Positions 47,136 through 54,392 of a stretch of DNA of 64,000 nucleotides are shown here, in pieces. Location: positions 2,294,001 through 2,358,000 of the forward strand of contig NZ_CP027062.1 of assembly GCF_002966125.1 (NCBI RefSeq). Reading direction: 5' to 3'. Made by a program: the position numbers and the translations under genes. This stretch comes from Pukyongia salina. GTDB taxonomy: Bacteria; Bacteroidota; Bacteroidia; Flavobacteriales; Flavobacteriaceae. The notes below the pieces were generated by a model that saw only the letters and a program-made list of their open reading frames with translations, was not told where the DNA came from and ran no database searches. The first letter of the stretch is position 1. Each line of letters begins with the position of its first letter.

Positions 47136-47714
47136 ATGAGTTCAAAATTATATCTATCGGTTCTCTTAACTGTTTTCGTAACTGTTTCAACCTTTGCACA
47201 GAAATATACGAACACCGAAATGTCTGAGGTTACTAAATCGTATCAGGGAAACGAATTTTCATCAAATAAAACATTATCCGAAAATCTGAAGGAAGCCAAA
47301 GGATTTAGTTATTTCTCGGAGATACTTGAAAATTATTCGGAAGAGATATTTACGGATGAGTTTATGGGAACCGTGTTTGTAATATCAGATGCGGGTGTAG
47401 AAAAAGTAAAAGAGGAAAATGAAACCTTCGATTTTTCCGATCCGGCTTATCAGAAGTTTCAATTACAGTTCTTTACGATCCCCGGCAGACTAGATGCTCA
47501 CGCCATTAAAAAAGCTGTTGAAAAAGGAGGAGGTAGCGCAAGTTTTAAAACTTTGGAGGGAGCAGTGATCGTTATACAGAAAACTGGAGATCAATTGTAT
47601 CTGTATGGCCCCGATAATGCAAGATCCAAAATTATAGCCTCAGATTTTTTCCATCGTCACGGTTTCTTTCATATTGTAGAAGGTCCGTTGGCGCCATCAA
47701 ATAATAAAGAGTAG
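47136..47714 (+). CDS. exported FAS1-like (fasciclin) domain protein
   Basis: A 192-residue exported protein; the ATG at 47136 gives the signal peptide MSSKLYLSVLLTVFVTVSTFAQ. The mature part follows the FAS1 plan in divergent form: LSENLKEAKGFSYFSEILENY resembles the first helices, GTVFVISDAGVEKV is the H1-like strand (normally TVFAPTDAAF), and IIASDFFHRHGFFHIVEGPLAP resembles the H2 end (NG-x-x-HVIDxVLxP). FAS1 proteins usually act in adhesion or matrix binding. It is upstream of pheT and convergent with it. Confidence in the fold is moderate because the motifs are degenerate. Confidence 0.68.
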   Translation: MSSKLYLSVLLTVFVTVSTFAQKYTNTEMSEVTKSYQGNEFSSNKTLSENLKEAKGFSYFSEILENYSEEIFTDEFMGTVFVISDAGVEKVKEENETFDFSDPAYQKFQLQFFTIPGRLDAHAIKKAVEKGGGSASFKTLEGAVIVIQKTGDQLYLYGPDNARSKIIASDFFHRHGFFHIVEGPLAPSNNKE

Positions 47715-47729
47715 CAACTTAGAAATATT

Positions 47730-50156
47730 CTATCTAAGCGTTGCCCCGAAGTCCTTTTCAAATTTTTGCTGAAGCTTTTGCATGATCTTATCGATCTGTT
47801 TATCGGTAAGAGTCTTGCGCTCATCCAGGAGAGTAAAGCTCAATGCGTAGGACTTCTTGCCTTTCGGCAGGCTTTTCCCGGTATACACATCGAAAAGCGA
47901 CACATCCTTGAGGAGTTGTTTTTCGGTTTGCATAGCGGCTTCTTTAAGTTTTCCGAAGCTTACATCATTATCGAGCAACAAGGCGAAATCTCTTTTCACC
48001 AAAGGATATTTCGGAATAGGTTTCAACTTAAAGTTATCAACCTTGATCGATTTCAGAATAAGATCCCAGTTAAAATCGGCATAAAGTGTTTCTGCCTCAA
48101 TGTCGAAGTGATCGCGAATGTTTTTATTGATAAGTCCGAATTCTACAATAGCTCCGTTTCCATTAGTATATAAAAGCCCTTCAGAAAATATATCACTTTT
48201 CACATCTTTTACCGAATAATCGCAAAGACCCAGACGTTCCAGAATAGCCGTGATCACACCTTTAAAATAAAAGAAATCACTTTTTTGGGAAGACACGACC
48301 CAACTGTCTTCGTTGCGCTCCCCAGAAACCGTTAAAGACAAATGCTTTTTCTCAGCCCTGCCATCCGGATAGTTATGGTAAGTAGTGCCAAATTCGAACA
48401 GCTTTATATCTTTCATCTTCCGATTCACATTATAGGAAAGTGCTTCCATTGCCCCGTATAGCATGGATTGCCGAAGAACGGAAAGATCCTGGCTCAATGG
48501 ATTAAGGATACGAACACTCTCATTTTCCTTCTCCACTATACTCAAGCTAAGATAAGCAGGGGAGGAAAGGGAATTTGCCAGCATTTCATGAAATCCGAGT
48601 GCTGTAAGTTGTGCTGCCACCTTATCCTGGATGAGGTGGTCTTCCACTTTTTTTGTTTCTGAAATAGAAGCGTTAAGTTTTTCCGAGAACCCTATCCTGT
48701 TATAGCCGTATACCCTTAGTATCTCTTCGATCACATCTGCTTCTCGGGTAACATCGTTCCTATATGCAGGAATAGTCATTCCTATGCCCGTTTCGGTTAC
48801 GTTATTCACTTTTATCTCCAGGGAGGTTAAGATCTCTTTGATCGTTTCCTTTGGGATCTCTTCCCCAATGAGACGGGTAGTATTTTCGAAATTTAGAACC
48901 ACCTGATGGTCTTCGATCTTTTTCGGATAGATATCTACCACATCGCTGCTAATTTCTCCGCCGGCCACTTCGGTGATAAGGATGGCGGCTCTTATCAAGG
49001 CGTATTCGCAGGCGTTGGGATCCACACCGCGTTCAAATCGGAAAGAAGCATCGGTGTTGAGTGCGTGGCGTTTAGCAGTCTTTCTAACGCTTACAGGATT
49101 GAAATAAGCACTTTCAAGAAATATACTTGTGGTACTTTCGGTAACACCGCTGTTCATTCCACCAAAAACTCCGGCTATACACATGGGTTTTTCGCCGTCA
49201 CATATCATGAGGTCCTCTTCGTGTAATTCCCTCTCCACTCCATCCAGGGTTATAAATTTTGTGCCTTTATCGAGAGTTTTAACCTGGATCTTATTATTGG
49301 CGATCTTTACAGCGTCGAAAGCATGTAAGGGTTGTCCCAGTTCGTGTAATACATAATTGGTGATATCTACCACGTTATTGATGGGTGTGAGCCCTATAGC
49401 CTTTAATCTATTTTGCACCCATGCAGGGGAAGGACCAACCTTGATACCGCTAATGGTTACACCGCAATACCGTGGTGCGAGGGTATTATCTTCAACCTCC
49501 ACATCGATGCGAAGTGTTCTGTTGTCTACATGAAAACTACTGTTGGAAGGTGTAATAAGTTCCAGGAGGATATCCTGCTGTAAAAGTCCGGCTCTAAGAT
49601 CCCGAGCAACACCCCAGTGGCTCATGGCATCGGCGCGGTTGGGAGTAAGTCCGATCTCGAATACATCATCCTTTTCAATTTCGAAAACTTTAGAAGCAGG
49701 AGTACCGGGTTTTAATTTGGAATTAAGCACCATGATCCCATCGTGACTTTGTCCAAGGCCTAGTTCATCTTCGGCGCAGATCATTCCCATACTGGTCTCA
49801 CCGCGGATCTTACCTTTCTTAATTTTCCATGGTTCTCCATCGGGGCTATATAAGGTTGTGCCAACCGTTGCTACCGGCACCTTTTGTCCCTTGGCTACAT
49901 TAGGTGCACCGCATACGATCTGTACAGGCTCTCCATCTCCAAGATCTACTTCTGTGAGTTTTAGTTTATCGGCATTAGGATGCTTTTTACAGGCTACCAC
50001 ATGACCAACAACTACTCCCTCCAGTCCGCCAGGCACAGAAGTGAATGAGGTGATTCCCTCAATTTCCAGCCCCAGGTCTGTTAGCAACTCACCTGTGCGT
50101 TCGGCTTCCCAGTCTATATTGATGAATTGCTTAAGCCAATTGTAAGAGATCTTCAT
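47730..50156 (-). CDS. pheT: phenylalanine--tRNA ligase, beta subunit
   Basis: The large subunit of PheRS, which charges tRNA-Phe. It has 808 residues, the usual length. The N-terminal tRNA-binding (EMAP-like) domain is at 40-150 (VVGHVVACKKHPNADKLKLTEVD). The B3/B4 editing domain holds NVVDITNYVLHELGQPLHAFD and FGGMNSGVTEST. B5 domains, a catalytic-like core and a C-terminal FDX anticodon-binding domain follow (KYPLVKRDFALLLD, KSYALSFTLLDERKTLTD). The pheS gene is not in the window. The -33/-7 promoter is at 50178-50208. It is convergent with the FAS1-like gene. Confidence 0.97.
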   Translation of the reverse strand: MKISYNWLKQFINIDWEAERTGELLTDLGLEIEGITSFTSVPGGLEGVVVGHVVACKKHPNADKLKLTEVDLGDGEPVQIVCGAPNVAKGQKVPVATVGTTLYSPDGEPWKIKKGKIRGETSMGMICAEDELGLGQSHDGIMVLNSKLKPGTPASKVFEIEKDDVFEIGLTPNRADAMSHWGVARDLRAGLLQQDILLELITPSNSSFHVDNRTLRIDVEVEDNTLAPRYCGVTISGIKVGPSPAWVQNRLKAIGLTPINNVVDITNYVLHELGQPLHAFDAVKIANNKIQVKTLDKGTKFITLDGVERELHEEDLMICDGEKPMCIAGVFGGMNSGVTESTTSIFLESAYFNPVSVRKTAKRHALNTDASFRFERGVDPNACEYALIRAAILITEVAGGEISSDVVDIYPKKIEDHQVVLNFENTTRLIGEEIPKETIKEILTSLEIKVNNVTETGIGMTIPAYRNDVTREADVIEEILRVYGYNRIGFSEKLNASISETKKVEDHLIQDKVAAQLTALGFHEMLANSLSSPAYLSLSIVEKENESVRILNPLSQDLSVLRQSMLYGAMEALSYNVNRKMKDIKLFEFGTTYHNYPDGRAEKKHLSLTVSGERNEDSWVVSSQKSDFFYFKGVITAILERLGLCDYSVKDVKSDIFSEGLLYTNGNGAIVEFGLINKNIRDHFDIEAETLYADFNWDLILKSIKVDNFKLKPIPKYPLVKRDFALLLDNDVSFGKLKEAAMQTEKQLLKDVSLFDVYTGKSLPKGKKSYALSFTLLDERKTLTDKQIDKIMQKLQQKFEKDFGATLR

Positions 50157-50177
50157 GAAGATTTAAATTTAAGCCTA

Positions 50178-50208
50178 CAAAGATAAAACAATGCCAATAC
50201 CATTCAAA
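50178..50208 (-). promoter_or_regulatory. pheT promoter (-33/-7)
   Basis: On the minus strand TTTG (50208-50205) and TATCTTTG (50185-50178) are separated by 19 bp, matching the Bacteroidetes promoter. The box ends 21 bp before the pheT ATG. Confidence 0.75.
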
Positions 50209-50259
50209 CATTGCGGCAGAATTTGTACTTTTAAAATCTAATTAGTTAAACCATTATAA

Positions 50260-50463
50260 ATGAAAGTAGTATTAAAACTTTTTTTAGTGATCTTCGTATT
50301 TGGACTTACCTCTTGTAGGGACGCTAAAAAAGAAGAGGCAGAGGACGAAGCAGTCATCGAGCAGATAGAAAATATCGAGCAGGAAACCGAAGAAATTGAA
50401 GAGTCTATAGAGGTTAAAGCCGAAGAGTTAGAGGAAGCATTAAGTGAATTAGACAGTATTTAA
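50260..50463 (+). CDS. small glutamate-rich lipoprotein
   Basis: A 67-residue lipoprotein. The signal MKVVLKLFLVIFVFGLTSC ends in a lipobox with Cys at 19. The mature 48 residues are almost entirely acidic and helical (EEAEDEAVIEQIENIEQETE), and probably form a coiled coil. No family is recognised. It is 13 bp upstream of the lysine-rich coiled-coil gene, so the two may form an oppositely charged pair, but this is only a suggestion from composition. Confidence 0.72.
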   Translation: MKVVLKLFLVIFVFGLTSCRDAKKEEAEDEAVIEQIENIEQETEEIEESIEVKAEELEEALSELDSI

Positions 50464-50476
50464 AAACAAAAACATT

Positions 50477-51199
50477 ATGAAAAATTTGATAAGATCCCTT
50501 ATAATCGTTGCACTTGTGGTATTTGGTACAACAGTGAACAGTTATGCGCAGGACAGTGATGGAGCTGTTACCAAGAAAGTGGAGGAAAAGAAACAAAGAG
50601 TTGAAAAGAAAACGACAACTACCGATGCGGATAAGGAAGCCAAAATGAAGATCGAAAAGGAAATGAAGGCCGCTAAAGATGTTGAAGGTAAGATGGATAA
50701 GGAAAAGGCAAAGCTTAAGGATATGGATTCTAAGGTTGAAAAAGAGGCTAAGAACAGGTCGGATAACATGATGAAAGATGCCAAGGACAAAGCAGATAAA
50801 AATGTTAGCGAGGCAGAAAAGGCTGCGGCGAACAGGTTGAAGAACGCCGACCCCAGTAAGAAGACCGGTGTAGAAACGCGAAAGGCAGAAATTAAAACTA
50901 AGGCTGCCACCATGGATGATGCCAAAGCCAAGCTCACCAAAACCAAGGCTAAGATGGAAGGACATCAAAAAGCTTTAGACAATGGTGAAAAGAGAATTGA
51001 AGCTGCCAGAGCCAGAGTGGAGGCTGAAAAGGCAGAAGGAAAGATCGACGCTGTGGAATACGCTAAGAAAATGGAGAAGATCAAAAATGCAGAGGATCGT
51101 CTCAACAAATTTAGAGATGCTCTTGATAATGCGAATTCTAAGGTGGAAGCACAAAATGCCACTCTTGTTAAAATGAATTCGAAGGAAGATCAAAACTAG
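50477..51199 (+). CDS. exported lysine/glutamate-rich coiled-coil protein
   Basis: A 240-residue protein with a signal peptide (ending NSYAQD, about residue 25) followed by almost continuous charged helix of Lys, Glu, Ala and Asp. A heptad pattern is visible over residues 35-230 (VEEKKQRVEKKTTTTDADKE; KAKLKDMDSKVEKEAKNRSD). No enzyme motif is present. It may be a structural or stress-related periplasmic protein. It is next to the acidic lipoprotein gene and followed by a terminator. The low-complexity sequence prevents a family assignment. Confidence 0.75.
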   Translation: MKNLIRSLIIVALVVFGTTVNSYAQDSDGAVTKKVEEKKQRVEKKTTTTDADKEAKMKIEKEMKAAKDVEGKMDKEKAKLKDMDSKVEKEAKNRSDNMMKDAKDKADKNVSEAEKAAANRLKNADPSKKTGVETRKAEIKTKAATMDDAKAKLTKTKAKMEGHQKALDNGEKRIEAARARVEAEKAEGKIDAVEYAKKMEKIKNAEDRLNKFRDALDNANSKVEAQNATLVKMNSKEDQN

Positions 51200-51220
51200 A
51201 TCAACTTACTAAGTTATAGA

Positions 51221-51248
51221 ACAGGCGTCTTTTAGGGCGTCTGTTTTT
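51221..51248 (+). terminator. terminator of the coiled-coil protein gene
   Basis: A 9-position stem (ACAGGCGTC with GGCGTCTGT, two G-U pairs, loop TTTTAG) is followed by five T, 21 bp after the stop. Confidence 0.8.
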
Positions 51249-51263
51249 ATATATACCAATACG

Positions 51264-52478
51264 ATGTTCAAAGCACTTTGTTTCATACTGCTTAGTCTGA
51301 GTTTATTTTCATGTTCTCAGCAACCTCACCATCCAAACCATGGTACCTGGCGAGTGGTGCTCGAACTTGGCGACAAAAAGGAGTTGCCGTTTACAGCTAA
51401 TTTCCGAGAGGATCATACATTTATCTATCACAACGCAGAGGAAGTATTAGAGACCGACGAGGTAATCATAAGAGGCGATTCGATAATAATTACACATCCT
51501 GTTTTCGAAGGGGTTTTAAAGGGAACATTCACCGCAGAGACCATAACAGGCAGCTACATTAAGTCCAGTTTAAACAGAGTAGTCCCTTTTACAATGACTT
51601 ATGGCGATCATCCTCGATTTTATACGAACAAAGAGGCCTCGGCGAGGGTAGAGGGAACGTGGGAAGCCGTATTTAGTCCGGGCTCGGACACAGACAGATA
51701 TATCGCCAAGGGTATTTTTAAACAGGAAGGAAGTAAAGTAAGCGGGACTTTTAGAACTACCACAGGAGATTACCGTTATCTGGAAGGGGTAGTAGAAGGG
51801 GATACTCTCCGCTTGTCCACATTCGACCATGCCCATGCATTTTTATTTGAAGCTAAGGTAACCGACAGCACTATGACTGGGATCTTCTATAGCGGAAACC
51901 ATTTTAAAGAACCGTTTTCGGCTGTGAGGAATTCGGATTATGAATTACCCCGGGCAGATTCTCTTACTTTTTTAAAAGAAGGTTACGATTCTATAGCATT
52001 TAATTTTCCGGATACTGAAGGGAAAATGGTATCTCTGGATGATGAAAGATTTCGGGAGAAGGTTGTTATTGTACAGATTATGGGTAGCTGGTGTCCAAAT
52101 TGTCTGGATGAAACTCGTTATTATACAGATTTTTACAAAAAGAATAGAGGAGAGGACTTAGAGTTCGTTTCCCTGGCTTTTGAATATGCACCCACCGAAG
52201 AAAAAGCCATGGCGGCAATAAAACGATTAAAGGAAAAAGTAGGTGTTCCTTACCCCATTCTCCTGGCACAAGCGGGTAGCAGCGACAAACAAAAGGCGAA
52301 TGAAAAATTACCCATGCTAAATCATGTGCTGTCTTATCCTACTACTATTTTCATTGATAAGAAGGGTGTAGTAAGGAAGATACACACCGGTTTCAACGGA
52401 CCAGCAACCGGAGAGAAGTATACCGATTTTATCGAGGAGTTTGAGCGGTTTATTGCTTTACTCAGGGCAGAAGATTAA
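51264..52478 (+). CDS. TlpA-like thioredoxin-family lipoprotein
   Basis: A 404-residue lipoprotein; the signal MFKALCFILLSLSLFSC has Cys at residue 17. Residues 20-225 form an unassigned beta-rich region with two similar halves (GTWRVVLELGDKKELPFTANF and GTWEAVFSPGSDTDRYIAKG). The C-terminal 160 residues are a TlpA/redoxin domain with W276-C277-P-N-C280 in MGSWCPNCLDE and the cis-proline in LSYPTTIFIDKKG. It probably reduces or isomerises disulfides in the periplasm. It starts 15 bp after the upstream terminator, so it has its own promoter. Unlike the relative at 43099, its CxxC is intact. Confidence 0.88.
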   Translation: MFKALCFILLSLSLFSCSQQPHHPNHGTWRVVLELGDKKELPFTANFREDHTFIYHNAEEVLETDEVIIRGDSIIITHPVFEGVLKGTFTAETITGSYIKSSLNRVVPFTMTYGDHPRFYTNKEASARVEGTWEAVFSPGSDTDRYIAKGIFKQEGSKVSGTFRTTTGDYRYLEGVVEGDTLRLSTFDHAHAFLFEAKVTDSTMTGIFYSGNHFKEPFSAVRNSDYELPRADSLTFLKEGYDSIAFNFPDTEGKMVSLDDERFREKVVIVQIMGSWCPNCLDETRYYTDFYKKNRGEDLEFVSLAFEYAPTEEKAMAAIKRLKEKVGVPYPILLAQAGSSDKQKANEKLPMLNHVLSYPTTIFIDKKGVVRKIHTGFNGPATGEKYTDFIEEFERFIALLRAED

Positions 52479-52484
52479 TCTCGA

Positions 52485-53282
52485 TTAGGGATAGTTTTGT
52501 AGGATCTCATCGGAAAGCTTCCCAATACTGTTACCCGGATCCTGTATTAGAACCGGGTCGGATTTTTTTGCTTTTTCAATTACCATCATGTGTCCTTTTA
52601 CTTCAACCAGGAATTTTCCGTCCGGAACGTCTTTTGCTTTAGTTTTGGCCAGGCTCTTCGTCATGACGATCCCAATATGGGCATAAAATTTTTCCCAGTC
52701 TACATCGTAATTTCTAAATTTCTCCAAAGTTGGGGTAGACCATATATGATAGTGTAAAGCTTCGGGTGTTTTCTGTTCGAGCACCGGGCCTAGATAATTT
52801 ATTAGGGCCTGAAGGGCACATCCTTTCTTTACGTCGTAAACATCCTTAATATCTGAAGTTTCTTCCTCTTTTTTTAACTCGGGCTGTTTAATTTTTACAT
52901 TCAAATATTCTGCGGCTTCTTCAATAGTTGGGCCGTCTTTTTTGCCATTACCCCTGGAACGTACCCATTTATCCAGGATAACCCAGTTTTCCTCAGGATT
53001 ATCAGACATTCCCTTTTTAAGGGCATTCAATGAAACCTTATCTCCTCCTCCCAACTTCATCTGGATGACTGCCGGAGAATCGATAATACTTACAGATTTT
53101 AATTGCAGGCTGCCGGCATTATCGGAAACGAAACCATTGGCAAGGTCCTGCGTTTGCCTGATCACACTGGATTGGGGCCTATTGTCTGAAAATTGAAAAT
53201 TGGAGTTGCTGGGTTGTTGTTCGCCAGCCGACTTTATTTTAGCAGGGGCGGCGTGATTCTTATGTTCGTAAGAGGCAGACAT
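52485..53282 (-). CDS. DNRP-motif protein with papain-like Cys-His-Asp triad (eCIS-cargo-like)
   Basis: A 265-residue protein without a signal peptide. The N-terminal 80 residues are polar and disordered and contain FQFSDNRPQ (29-37) and IDSPAVIQMKLG (67-78). This resembles the DNRPE segment at the start of many Bacteroidetes proteins linked to extracellular contractile injection systems or DUF4157. The C-terminal half has C155 in KKGCALQALINYL, H231 in VEVKGHMMVIEK and D248 in LIQDPGN, in the order and spacing of a papain-like/C39-type cysteine peptidase fold. It could be a secreted toxin or effector. No injection-system genes are in the window. Convergent with the TlpA-like gene, 6 bp apart. 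Confidence 0.7.
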   Translation of the reverse strand: MSASYEHKNHAAPAKIKSAGEQQPSNSNFQFSDNRPQSSVIRQTQDLANGFVSDNAGSLQLKSVSIIDSPAVIQMKLGGGDKVSLNALKKGMSDNPEENWVILDKWVRSRGNGKKDGPTIEEAAEYLNVKIKQPELKKEEETSDIKDVYDVKKGCALQALINYLGPVLEQKTPEALHYHIWSTPTLEKFRNYDVDWEKFYAHIGIVMTKSLAKTKAKDVPDGKFLVEVKGHMMVIEKAKKSDPVLIQDPGNSIGKLSDEILQNYP

Positions 53283-53375
53283 GCATACGGAGATTGATAT
53301 AATTAGATCTCAAGTTATTAGGATTTACGAACAATTTTATTACGTATAAACCCTTATTTCAGAAAAACATGTGTA

Positions 53376-53404
53376 TAAAAAAGGCCCATCGAAAACGATG
53401 GGCC
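53376..53404 (-). terminator. terminator of the cold-shock gene
   Basis: On the minus strand a perfect 9-bp stem (GGCCCATCG with CGATGGGCC, loop TTTT) is followed by six T. It lies 26 bp after the cold-shock protein stop. Confidence 0.92.
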
Positions 53405-53430
53405 TGGGTCAAAAATTAAGTTGCGTTTTG

Positions 53431-53622
53431 TTAGATCACTCGTACCTGAACTGCATTTAATCCTTTTTTTCCTTGTTCAAGCTCAAACTCTACTTCATCT
53501 CCTTCGCGAATTTCGTCAACTAAGCCGGTTGCGTGTACAAAGTGTTCGGTTTGTGAATCATTTTCTGTAATGAAACCAAAACCTTTAGCGTCATTAAAGA
53601 ACTTAACTGTTCCTTTAGTCAT
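53431..53622 (-). CDS. cold-shock domain protein
   Basis: A 63-residue single-stranded nucleic-acid-binding protein. RNP1 reads KGFGFI and RNP2 reads EHFVHAT, both typical of CspA-type domains; the start MTKGTVKFFNDAKGFGFI and the end VQVRV are also standard. It acts as an RNA chaperone, often in cold or stationary-phase adaptation. It has its own promoter box and a strong terminator, so it is monocistronic. Unlike many csp genes, the leader appears short. Confidence 0.95.
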   Translation of the reverse strand: MTKGTVKFFNDAKGFGFITENDSQTEHFVHATGLVDEIREGDEVEFELEQGKKGLNAVQVRVI

Positions 53623-53649
53623 AATAAATAATAATTAATTAATAAGTTG

Positions 53650-53657
53650 CAAATGTA
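53650..53657 (-). promoter_or_regulatory. -7 promoter box of the cold-shock gene
   Basis: The minus strand reads TACATTTG, an exact TAnnTTTG match, 27 bp before the ATG. A long 5' leader, as in E. coli cspA, is therefore not expected. Confidence 0.55.
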
Positions 53658-53719
53658 GTACTTATAAACTCCACGAGCACTACTTTGGCGAAATATTATG
53701 AATATTTGTGCTGAAGGAG

Positions 53720-54313
53720 CTAAAACTTATAGCGAAGTGTAAGGATATAATTCCCGTTTCCTGAAGCGAAACTCACATCGACGGGCGGGTCGGTGTATTT
53801 ATTTGTAAACAGATAAGTGCTACTAATCCCAACCGTCGCTCCGGCCAGTACATCCCAAAAATCGTGATAACCATCCGGCCCCTCCATCCGGCTTACGCCC
53901 ACTACTCCGGCCAGCACATAGGCTGCCCACCCGTATTTCCAGCCATATCGCCGCTGAATAAAAGATGCTCCACTGAAGGCAGATGCGGTATGACCACTGG
54001 GAAATGCGTCGTATTGCTCCCTACCCTCCGGTCTGCGTTTTGCAATGATATATTTTAAAGAATAGGTTAGTGCTAGGGTAGTGCCATAAGAGAAAGCAAG
54101 TTGTTTAGTACCCTGATAATCGCCCTTTATGAGTGTTAGCATTGCGGCACCGGCAGGTAAGGCAATTTGTAGTACATCTCCAGAGCCTTCCAGCACGAAT
54201 TCCCACTGTTCATGACCGCCATCGGCAGGAGAAATAGGATTTTGGGCCGCACCATTCAGTATAAAAAACAGGAATACGAACACGGGAATATATGTGGTGA
54301 ATCGAGCTGTCAT
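53720..54313 (-). CDS. PAP2 family phosphatase
   Basis: A 197-residue membrane or exported phosphatase. The signal peptide ends near NGAAQ. The PAP2 motifs are in order: KYIIAKRRPEG (C1), PSGHTAS (C2) near residue 107, and SRMEGPDGYHDFWD (C3) near 142. Hydrophobic stretches surround them. The C-terminus (VSFASGNGNYILTLRYKF) ends in F with alternating strands, as in small outer-membrane barrels, so localisation is open. Substrates may be lipid phosphates such as undecaprenyl or phosphatidylglycerol phosphate. Confidence 0.86.
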   Translation of the reverse strand: MTARFTTYIPVFVFLFFILNGAAQNPISPADGGHEQWEFVLEGSGDVLQIALPAGAAMLTLIKGDYQGTKQLAFSYGTTLALTYSLKYIIAKRRPEGREQYDAFPSGHTASAFSGASFIQRRYGWKYGWAAYVLAGVVGVSRMEGPDGYHDFWDVLAGATVGISSTYLFTNKYTDPPVDVSFASGNGNYILTLRYKF

Positions 54314-54392
54314 TCACGTTCAGATTAGTTAGTTGGTATACAATATAACGTGTTAAATATGAAAAACTTATGAAGAAAACCTACTTTTTGGA

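Noticed and set aside
50414-50968. 184-residue open frame antisense to the coiled-coil protein
   Set aside because: It is the complement of a low-complexity Lys/Glu-rich gene, which naturally leaves long open antisense frames rich in Leu, Phe and Ser. No start signal or family motif.
50560-51180. Apparent DNA repeats in the coiled-coil gene
   Set aside because: They reflect repeated use of AAG, GAA and GCC codons in a charged helix, not an exact repeat unit or CRISPR.
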